Below are positions 35,560 through 45,389 of a stretch of DNA of 64,000 bases, piece by piece. A program made the position numbers and the translations under genes. The DNA is taken from NCBI RefSeq assembly GCF_018320785.1, contig NC_054875.1:1120001-1184000 (forward strand), read 5' to 3'. Positions within the stretch are counted from its first letter, which is position 1. The number at the start of each line of letters is the position of its first letter. This stretch comes from Cheilinus undulatus. Taxonomy: Eukaryota; Chordata; Actinopteri; Labriformes; Labridae. The notes beneath the pieces are model-generated. The model ran no database searches. It saw only the letters and a program-made list of their open reading frames with translations, and was not told where the DNA came from.

Positions 35560-35630
35560 CCGGTAGGTGGCGGTAATGAGTCTTAACCCGCATTGCAGAC
35601 TGTAATCAAACCCCACCAAAGAAGGAGAAG
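35560..35630 (+). promoter_or_regulatory. Shared promoter module upstream of las1l
   Basis: CCGGTAGGTGGCG (35560-35572, one mismatch to the CTCF core), then TAATGAGTCTTAACC and AACCCCACCAAAGAAGGAGA. It ends about 180 nt before the las1l ATG. Confidence 0.55.
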
Positions 35631-35811
35631 GCGCAGAAACACGTCACTTCCGTGATGCCAAACAATCGTTCCGTAGGTATTTGAGTCCCTGAGATCAAAC
35701 CGGATTTGTCAACAGATTTAGGAGGCTCAGTGAGACCGGGTCCCGGTGTTCCCCTTCATCACAGACCGTTATTTCTCTCCGCCGGTACCGGAGGTCCCCG
35801 TTAACGTTAAA

Positions 35812-38800
35812 ATGAAGAAGAGGAGCTCGGAGAAGCAGCGCCATGTGGTGGCCTGGATCAACAAGGCTGAGTGGGACCAGGTCTTAGAGTACCTGTACTC
35901 CAAAGAACCGGGTCTACAGAGAAACGCCCTGCACCGGATCTCTGCCTGGAAGGCCCGCTACGTCAACAGCACACCTGTGGCCGTGGACTGTACCGCAGAC
36001 CTGGTCCGGTGTCAGGTAGGACAGGTGCTCACTGATGATAGAGGTATCTAAAGGACTAGACCATAGACCTGGTCCGGTGTCAGGTAGGACAGGTGCTCAC
36101 TGATGATAGAGGTATCTAAAGGACTAGACCATAGACCTGGTCCGGTGTCAGGTAGGACAGGTGCTCACTGATGATAGAGGTATCTAACGGACTAGACCAT
36201 AGACCTGGTCCAGGGTCAGGTAGGACAGGTGCTCACTGATGATAGAGGTATCTAAAGGACTAGACCATAGACCTGGTCCAGGGTCAGGTAGGACAGGTGC
36301 TCACTGATGATAGAGGTATCTAAAGGACTAGACCATAGACCTGGTCCAGGGTCAGGTAGGACAGGTGCTCACTGATGATAGAGGTATCTAAAGGACTAGA
36401 CCATAGACCTGGTCCGGTGTCAGGTAGGACAGGTGCTCACTGATGATAGAGGTATCTAAAGGACTAGACCATAGACCTGGTCCAGGGTCAGGTAGGACAG
36501 GTGCTCACTGATGATAGAGGTATCTAAAGGACTAGACCATAGACCTGGTCCAGGGTCAGGTAGGACAGGTGCTCACTGATGATAGAGGTATCTAAAGGAC
36601 TAGACCATAGACCTGGTCCAGGGTCAGGTAGGACAGGTGCTCACTGATGATAGAGGTATCTAAAGGACTAGACCATAGACCTGGTCCAGGGTCAGGTAGG
36701 ACAGGTGCTCACTGATGATAGAGGTATCTAAAGGACTAGACCATAGACCTGGTCCAGGGTCAGGTAGGACAGGTGCTCACTGATGATAGAGGTATCTAAA
36801 GGACTAGACCATAGACCTGGTCCAGGGTCAGGTAGGACAGGTGCTCACTGATGATAGAGGTATCTAAAGGACTAGACCATAGACCTGGTCCAGGGTCAGG
36901 TAGGACAGGTGCTCACTGATGATAGAGGTATCTAAAGGACTAGACCATAGACCTGGTCCGGTGTCAGGTAGGACAGGTGCTCACTGATGATAGAGGTATC
37001 TAAAGGACTAGACCATAGACCTGGTCCAGGGTCAGGTAGGACAGGTGCTCACTGATGATAGAGGTATCTAAAGGACTAGACCATAGACCTGGTCCAGGGT
37101 CAGGTAGGACAGGTGCTCACTGATGATAGAGGTATCTAAAGGACTAGACCATAGACCTGGTCCAGGGTCAGGTAGGACAGGTGCTCACTGATGATAGAGG
37201 TATCTAACGGACTAGACCATAGACCTGGTCCAGGGTCAGGTAGGACAGGTGCTCACTGATGATAGAGGTATCTAAAGGACTAGACCATAGACCTGGTCCA
37301 GGGTCAGGTAGGACAGGTGCTCACTGATGATAGAGGTATCTAACGGACTAGACCATAGACCTGGTCCAGGGTCAGGTAGGACAGGTGCTCACTGATGATA
37401 GAGGTATCTAAAGGACTAGACCATAGACCTGGTCCTGGTACTGATAGAGGTGCCCAGGCTAACTGTTGAAACAGGGCTAAAGGACTAGACCATAGACCTG
37501 GTCCTGGTACTGATAGAGGTACCCAGGCTAACTGTTGAAACAGGGCTAAAGGACTAGACCATAGACCTGGTCCTGGTACTGATAGAGGTACCCAGGCTAA
37601 CTGTTGAAACAGGGCTAAAGGACTAGACCATAGACCTGGTCCTGGTACTGATAGAGGTACCCAGGCTAACTGTTGAAACAGGGCTAAAGGACTAGACCAT
37701 AGACCTGGTCCAGGGTCAGGTAGGACAGGTGCTCACTGATGATAGAGGTATCTAAAGGACTAGACCATAGACCTGGTCCTGGTACTGATAGAGGTGCCCA
37801 GGCTAACTGTTGAAACAGGGCTAAAGGACTAGACCATAGACCTGGTCCTGGTACTGATAGAGGTACCCAGGCTAACTGTTGAAACAGGGCTAAAGGACTA
37901 GACCATAGACCTGGTCCTGGTACTGATAGAGGTACCCAGGCTAACTGTTGAAACAGGGCTAAAGGACTAGACCATAGACCTGGTCCTGGTACTGATAGAG
38001 GTACCCAGGCTAAGTGTTAAAACAGGGCTAAAGGACTAGACCATAGACCTGGTCCTGGTACTGATAGAGGTACCCAGGCTAACTGTTGAAACAGGGCTAA
38101 AGGACTAGACCATAGACCTGGTCCAGGGTCAGGTAGGACAGGTGCTCACTGATGATAGAGGTATCTAAAGGACTAGACCATAGACCTGGTCCTGGTACTG
38201 ATAGAGGTGCCCAGGCTAACTGTTGAAACAGGGCTAAAGGACTAGACCATAGACCTGGTCCTGGTACTGATAGAGGTACCCAGGCTAACTGTTGAAACAG
38301 GGCTAAAGGACTAGACCATAGACCTGGTCCTGGTACTGATAGAGGTACCCAGGCTAACTGTTGAAACAGGGCTAAAGGACTAGACCATAGACCTGGTCCT
38401 GGTACTGATAGAGGTGCCCAGGCTAACTGTTGAAACAGGGCTAAAGGACTAGACCATAGACCTGGTCCTGGTACTGATAGAGGTGCCCAGGCTAACTGTT
38501 GAAACAGGGCTAAAGGACTAGACCATAGACCTGGTCCTGGTACTGATAGAGGTGCCCAGGCTAACTGTTGAAACAGGGCTAAAGGACTAGACCATAGACC
38601 TGGTCCTGGTACTGATAGAGGTACCCAGGCTAACTGTTGAAACAGGGCTAAAGGACTAGACCATAGACCTGGTCCTGGTACTGATAGAGGTACCCAGGCT
38701 AACTGTTGAAACAGGGCTAAAGGACTAGACCATAGACCTGGTCCTGGTACTGATAGAGGTACCCAGGCTAAGTGTTAAAACAGGGCTAAAGGACTAGACC

Positions 38801-41800
38801 ATAGACCTGGTCCTGGTACTGATAGAGGTGCCCAGGCTAACTGTTGAAACAGGGCTAAAGGACTAGACCATAGACCTGGTCCTGGTACTGATAGAGGTAC
38901 CCAGGCTAACTGTTGAAACAGGGCTAAAGGACTAGACCATAGACCTGGTCCTGGTACTGATAGAGGTACCCAGGCTAACTGTTGAAACAGGGCTAAAGGA
39001 CTAGACCATAGACCTGGTCCTGGTACTGATAGAGGTACCCAGGCTAACTGTTGAAACAGGGCTAAAGGACTAGACCATAGACCTGGTCCTGGGTCAGGTA
39101 GGTCAGGTGCTCAATGATGATAGAGGTATCTAAAGGACTAGACCATAGACCTGGTCCTGGTACTGATAGAGGTGCCCAGGCTAACTGTTGAAACAGGGCT
39201 AAAGGACTAGACCATAGACCTGGTCCTGGTACTGATAGAGGTACCCAGGCTAACTGTTGAAACAGGGCTAAAGGACTAGACCATAGACCTGGTCCTGGTA
39301 CTGATAGAGGTACCCAGGCTAACTGTTGAAACAGGGCTAAAGGACTAGACCATAGACCTGGTCCTGGTACTGATAGAGGTACCCAGGCTAACTGTTGAAA
39401 CAGGGCTAAAGGACTAGACCATAGACCTGGTCCTGGTACTGATAGAGGTACCCAGGCTAACTGTTGAAACAGGGCTAAAGGACTAGACCATAGACCTGGT
39501 CCTGGTACTGATAGAGGTACCCAGGCTAACTGTTGAAACAGGGCTAAAGGACTAGACCATAGACCTGGTCCTGGTACTGATAGAGGTACCCAGGCTAACT
39601 GTTGAAACAGGGCTAAAGGACTAGACCATAGACCTGGTCCTGGTACTGATAGAGGTACCCAGGCTAACTGTTGAAACAGGGCTAAAGGACTAGACCATAG
39701 ACCTGGTCCTGGTACTGATAGAGGTACCCAGGCTAACTGTTGAAACAGGGCTAAAGGACTAGACCATAGACCTGGTCCTGGTACTGATAGAGGTACCCAG
39801 GCTAACTGTTGAAACAGGGCTAAAGGACTAGACCATAGACCTGGTCCTGGTACTGATAGAGGTGCCCAGGCTAACTGTTGAAACAGGGCTAAAGGACTAG
39901 ACCATAGACCTGGTCCTGGTACTGATAGAGGTACCCAGGCTAACTGTTGAAACAGGGCTAAAGGACTAGACCATAGACCTGGTCCTGGTACTGATAGAGG
40001 TACCCAGGCTAACTGTTGAAACAGGGCTAAAGGACTAGACCATAGACCTGGTCCTGGTACTGATAGAGGTACCCAGGCTAACTGTTGAAACAGGGCTAAA
40101 GGACTAGACCATAGACCTGGTCCTGGTACTGATAGAGGTACCCAGGCTAACTGTTGAAACAGGGCTAAAGGACTAGACCATAGACCTGGTCCTGGTACTG
40201 ATAGAGGTACCCAGGCTAACTGTTGAAACAGGGCTAAAGGACTAGACCATAGACCTGGTCCTGGTACTGATAGAGGTACCCAGGCTAACTGTTGAAACAG
40301 GGCTAAAGGACTAGACCATAGACCTGGTCCTGGTACTGATAGAGGTACCCAGGCTAACTGTTGAAACAGGGCTAAAGGACTAGACCATAGACCTGGTCCT
40401 GGTACTGATAGAGGTACCCAGGCTAACTGTTGAAACAGGGCTAAAGGACTAGACCATAGACCTGGTCCAGGGTCAGGTAGGACAGGTGCTCACTGATGAT
40501 AGAGGTATCTAAAGGACTAGACCATAGACCTGGTCCTGGTACTGATAGAGGTGCCCAGGCTAACTGTTGAAACAGGGCTAAAGGACTAGACCATAGACCT
40601 GGTCCTGGTACTGATAGAGGTACCCAGGCTAACTGTTGAAACAGGGCTAAAGGACTAGACCATAGACCTGGTCCTGGTACTGATAGAGGTACCCAGGCTA
40701 ACTGTTGAAACAGGGCTACTGGTTTCCAGGATTCCAGCTCCATTGGTCAGAAACAGAGGCTGGGGCTGCTGGTGTCGGTCCATCTCCCCGTCGTCGTGAC
40801 GCTGATGTCTGTGAACAGACGCCATGGCTGAACTGATGCATCTGCTAACGTCTGCTATCTAGAGCAGTGTTACTCAACCCTGTTCTACCAAAGAAACAAA
40901 TGATTGAAAATACCTCTGCAAGAGCCACAGTCTAAGAGGTGAAGCAAATACAGCTTGAAATAGCAATAATAAGAAGTTAAAGATGGCAAAATGGTCAAAA
41001 TGCAACAAAAATTAATAAAAAGGAGTGAAAATGGGGAGGAAAAGGGGTCAAAAAGTAGCAAAAATGGGTGAGAAGTGACAAAAAATGAGTTAAAGGTGAC
41101 ATTAAATGGTCCAAATGTGGCAAAAAAATGAGTGAAAAATGACTAAAATGGGCAAAAAGCAGTCAAGGGTGGCAAAAATGGCAAAAAAATAAGAAACAAG
41201 TGGCATTTAGGGGCAACAGATAGGTTAAATGGGTGAAAAGTGGCAAAAAATTGTGAAAGGGGGAAAAATGGGATAAAGTGGTTAAAAGAAGTGGCTTAAA
41301 TGGGCAAAAAGTTGGAATAACTGGTTTTTAATGGTGAAAGGTAGCTTAAATGGGTGAAAATTCAGACAAAAGAATGTGAAAGGGGTCAAAAACTGGTAAG
41401 AAGTTGCAAAAAAGTGTCAAAATAGGGACGAAAAAAGTCGGAAAAAAGTGGTACAGCAAAAAGTGGCTTAAATGGGTGAAAAGTGGAAGAAAAAATGGTG
41501 AAAAATAAAGTTTCAGTTTTTAAGGTTTTCTGTGGGAGTGATATTTAAAATTAAGACATAAAAGAGCCACACGTTGAGTATCACTGATTTAGAGCTTCAA
41601 AAACCAGAAGAAGGATGTAAAATCTCCTCTTTGGCCCTGAGGAGGCCGGTGTAGAGACCTGATGTTCTGGATGAGCTGCAGCTTTCCTGTGTTGTTTTTA
41701 CTGAATTATTTTAATTCTGATGAATAATGTTAGAATAATCCAGCCGTCTCCCTGCCTTCTTACACAGAAACCTGTCGATTCTTGTCGTGTTTTTAAGATG

Positions 41801-43329
41801 TGGATTGGTTGATTTTGTTTCAGGTGTTGGACCGGTCCGGACAGGTGAGCGGGGACGACCTGGTGCTGCTGTACGGAGCGGCTCTGGTCCGGTTTGTGAA
41901 CCAGATCACAGAGAGGCAGCAGGGGCGGAGCGCCCGGCCCCTGAGACGGCTGGCCGGGAACCTGAACATCCCCGGGTGGGTGGTCGACCTTCGTCACGAC
42001 GTCACTCACAGGAAGCTGCCGTCTCTGAAGTGGTGCCGGAAGGGCTGTAAGGTGGTCCTGGACTGGCTCCAACAGGAGTACTGGTCCAGGCAGCTGGGGG
42101 GCGGGGCTAACGAGGGCTGGGACTGTCAGTCAGACGGGGAGGATGAAGAGATGGACCTAAAGCGACAGGAGGACGAGCTGCTGGCCAAGCAGAAGGAGAT
42201 GGAGGCGTACAAGGCGGCGCGGGAGCTCCTGATCTCCTTTGAGCGGGAACAGTTTGAGGCCTGTGGCGGTCTGCAGGAGGAGCAGAGGGGGACCGCGTGG
42301 CCCGCGCCTCTGGCTGACATGAGCTGGATCCTGGGTGAGATCAAACAGTTTGCTCTGGAGTCCAGCGAGCTGCTGGTGGACGTGCTGTTGGAGGACGGGT
42401 TCATGGTTCCTACGGTGGAGCAGCTGCAGACGTTAGGCTGTGAGTCTGCTGACGATGACGGCCTCTCTGAACCCAGACTCCCTCTGGCCTTCCTGCGCTT
42501 CTGGCTGCCCCTCCTGAAGATGCTGAACTCCCCGTCGTTCATCCACCTGCTGCTGGAGAAGCTGTTTGTGGAGCTGAAGCTGCTGAGCGCCGAGCGGAAC
42601 AATCACCGAGCGTTCTACATCTCAGCATGGATCTCCGAAGTCTTCGTCTGCAACACCAACAAGTTCGAGTTCCACTTTGAGACGAAAACGCAGAAGAAGA
42701 ACCGGATGAAGGACAGGATCTTTGTGAACCGCATCCAGCTGAGGTGGCAGCAGCTGCTCTCCGCCTGCCTGGAGGCTCCCTGCAGCAGCACGCCTCACCT
42801 GCTGCAGCTGATCCTGGACGACATGGAGCACCCCCTCCCCCTGGAGACCCGGCAGAGGCTGCTGCAGCTCTGCTCCATCTACACCCAGTCTGCTCCCCCC
42901 GACTCTACCCGTCCTCCGCAGCAGAAACAGCCCATCTACACTCTGGAGAGTCTGCACGAGAAGCTCTCGCGGCGTCACGGTCACGCCCGGCGCTCCAGGG
43001 CAGACTCCGAGTCCTCCCAGGATCTCCGGTCTTCAGACGCTCAGGCTGAAAAGGCAGAGCTGCTGCGAGGCTCCCCCTGGCAGGTGTGTTCTGATAAGGT
43101 TCTGTGGAAGAACTTTCCTCTGGGGAAAGTCCCGGGACAGTCAGATGACCCCTCCTGTCTGATGGTGGAGAACTACTCCACTATGACTGTGTTTGACCAG
43201 CCGGTGGAGCTAGAGAGCAGCACGGCACACGGCGTGGCGGGGGCGTCTGCTCCGGTGAGGATGTCTGAGGGTCTTCTGTGGAGCCACAGCGACGTGAACA
43301 AGCTGAAGTCTGGACTCAAACTGTTCTGA
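35812..43329 (+). CDS. las1l: LAS1-like ribosome biogenesis endoribonuclease, two coding exons
   Basis: Exons 35812-36015 (68 codons) and 41824-43329 (501 codons plus stop), junction phase 0, 569 residues. The N-terminal Las1 domain runs from about residue 10 to 150: VVAWINKAEWDQVLEYLYSK, LHRISAWKAR, LLYGAALVRFVNQITER, and the HEPN nuclease motif RHDVTH (residues 125-130) in VVDLRHDVTHRKLP. Las1 with its partner NOL9/Grc3 cuts ITS2 during 28S rRNA maturation in the nucleolus. A Glu/Asp-rich linker and a conserved C-terminal region ending GLLWSHSDVNKLKSGLKLF follow. Mammalian LAS1L has many exons and 734 residues; here everything after exon 1 is one exon. The stop is followed only 20 nt later by AATAAA (43350-43355), so the 3' UTR is very short. 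An in-frame GTG upstream (35746) is not a likely start. Confidence 0.95.
35998..40720 (+). repeat. 68/69-bp array that duplicates the las1l exon 1 donor
   Basis: Type A unit, 68 bp: GACCTGGTCC(GGT/AGG)GTCAG, the last 18 nt of exon 1, then GTAGGACAGGTGCTCACTGA, TGATAGAGGTATCTAAAGGA, CTAGACCATA. The true junction is 36015/36016. About 20 further copies follow in tandem to 37430, and isolated ones lie near 37713, 38130, 39093 and 40474. Type B unit, 69 bp, keeps CTAGACCATAGACCTGGTCC but continues TGGTACTGATAGAGGTACCC, AGGCTAACTGTTGAAACAGG, GCTAAAGGA and has lost the donor. Type B dominates from 37430 to 40720. Reading through the first donor stops after ten codons. Confidence 0.95.
40865..41586 (+). 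mobile_element. Nonautonomous hAT-like element, well preserved, las1l intron 1
   Basis: Termini CAGTGTTACTCAACCCTG and CACACGTTGAGTATCACTG are inverted repeats. The flanking octamers ATCTAGAG (40857-40864) and ATTTAGAG (41587-41594) match at seven of eight bases, a clear 8-bp target duplication. The interior consists of degenerate units such as GTGGCAAAAAATGGTGAAAA and AAATGGGTGAAAAGTGGCAA. No transposase is encoded. Confidence 0.75.
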
Positions 43330-43355
43330 GTCGAGTCGTAAGACTGTGAAATAAA

Positions 43356-45320
43356 AACATTTATCTGCCGGGAAGCTGAACCGGTTTGTCTTTATGACGT
43401 TACTCTCTGATCTGATTGACTGAGACACAGCAGCAACCTGATTGGGATGTCCAAGTCTGAGACTTCACTGTGCCAAGTTTTTTAGACACACATGGTTGTG
43501 GTTATAATTAGTGGTTTCAAAAGTACCAAACTAAAAGCCTCCACTTCATAAGGCGAGTCATAGGAGAAGAACAGGTCCATGAAGAAAGGCCGTCCTGTGA
43601 TGAAGGTCAAACAACCCGGTGGTCTAGCTATCACCAAAATCTCCTGAACACCGTTCAACATTGAGCAGAAACATCTCCAACGTATTTGTGCAGTTCAGCT
43701 GACCTGCAGAAGTTCTTTCCTCTCCTTGGTGCCGGCCTTGTGGAAAAAAAACATCAGATTGTTTCAAACTGATCATAAAGGATGAAGAAGCATCAGAGAT
43801 TCTGATGACCTTCACTGAATTTTGGTCTCATCCTCGTTTCATGGTCACTGTTTTTGGATTCAGATGTTAGAAAGGTCATGAACGTTACTCACAGGTCCAG
43901 AGTTCAGCTTCAATGTTCTTTTAAGGCTGGGCGCTAAAACATTCATACTGTATCGCAGTTTATCTAGAAATAGCTGTGGTGTTCCTCTCATTCCAGTCAT
44001 GTTAACATCTGCTGTGTTTGTATTAAATGCCTTTAATTCTACAACAGTCCAAACACTTAAAGATCTTTATTTAACTTTTAAATTTAAGGAAGAAAAGCAA
44101 AGATTTCCACATTTAAAAAGCTTAAATGAAAAGACAATGAAGCTCCATAATCTCAGCTGTTTCCTGTAGGAATGTAGACCTCCAGAAAACCAATGATTTA
44201 ACACCTGAATGATAGAATTCTTTAGTTAAATTAAAACTCACCCTTTTTAATGAATTTGACGTTTTTTTTCTCCTAAAAATCCTAACAGGAAAAAGTTCTA
44301 CAGTACAGTAAAGAAGTTTACTATGTGTGTCTAGAATATTTGGCTCAGAGTGGAAATAATACAGAGTTGGGCAAAGATTATAATCTGCAATAGTTTCGAT
44401 GCTGTACTTCTGTCCAATCAACCTCTTTTTCTCTATGATAGGAGAATGATGGTGGAGTAAAGGAACAGCATGAAGAGGAGCCGTTTAAATAAAACCCTTA
44501 AAGAGAAGTTCTAAAACATCTGAACAGGACTGTGATATCACACATCAGACTAAAGGTTGTTAATCTTTTAGCAGTGTTCATTTAAAATAACGATCTGTTT
44601 TCATGAGATTATTGAAAAGAAGAATAGAGTCCTGACCGTAAAATTAAGACTTTCATCCCAGAATTGTAATAATTTGAATCTTTTTTTCCAGTGGTCTGAA
44701 CATTCTTGTAAATTCACTGAATAACTGAAAGACATCTTACTGTGTCTGTTATTTACATTTGGGAAACAAAATGTAATTTAATGTCGGCCCCTTCAGTGTG
44801 ACCCACAGGTCAAAAATATCAATAATTTGTAAATATGGGGGAAGAAGGGACAAAATATACCATCAACACTAAAATTTTAAATATTACCATCATAATATTT
44901 GTGTTTTGTGAAATATATTTGTGTTTTGTGAATTTTACTTTGCACTTTTGAAATAATTGTTTTGGCCTTCAGGGCCACCGTATTGGTCAACTCTTTACAA
45001 GAAATGAGAAATAAAGCAGGCTGTTTATTTCTCCACAATACATTTATATCCATTAATAAATGCGGTTAAAAATGACAGAATATTAACTTAAAGAACCAGC
45101 TATGTTCATGGCCTTAAAGAAGCTTAAATTGCCTTGAGTTCTGTGTTTAACTGTTTATTATGCTGTTCTGTGTTAGAGTTTAAAAACTGGTCCAATGATT
45201 TCAGATCTAAGTTGTATATTTTTACCTTTTGTTCAGTCCTGAGGAATTTTAACTGTTAAACTGAGAGAATCCAACAGTTAATTCAGGACTAAATGAATGT
45301 GGCCCCCTGTCCCTGATGTG
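43356..45320. other. Intergenic, las1l to crebzf, no gene seen
   Basis: AT-rich unique sequence. Only short frames are present, with no recognised domain or element terminus. Confidence 0.5.
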
Positions 45321-45389
45321 ACCAGTAGTGGGCGGTATCGGGACTCTTCCGGATGCTAACCACCTGTAAAATCACACGAAGAAGAAGTT
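45321..45389 (+). promoter_or_regulatory. Shared promoter module at crebzf 5' end
   Basis: CCAGTAGTGGGCG (45322-45334, one mismatch to the CTCF core), then GATGCTAACCACCTGTAAAA and CACACGAAGAAGAAG. It lies within or just before the inferred noncoding first exon. Confidence 0.55.

Noticed and set aside
35746-35811. Upstream extension of las1l from a GTG
   Set aside because: Eukaryotic start at ATG 35812 fits the family N-terminus; the extension reads 5' UTR.
42126-42984. Antisense frames of 120-158 codons within las1l
   Set aside because: Shadows of the GC-rich las1l coding exon; the sense frame carries the Las1 motifs.
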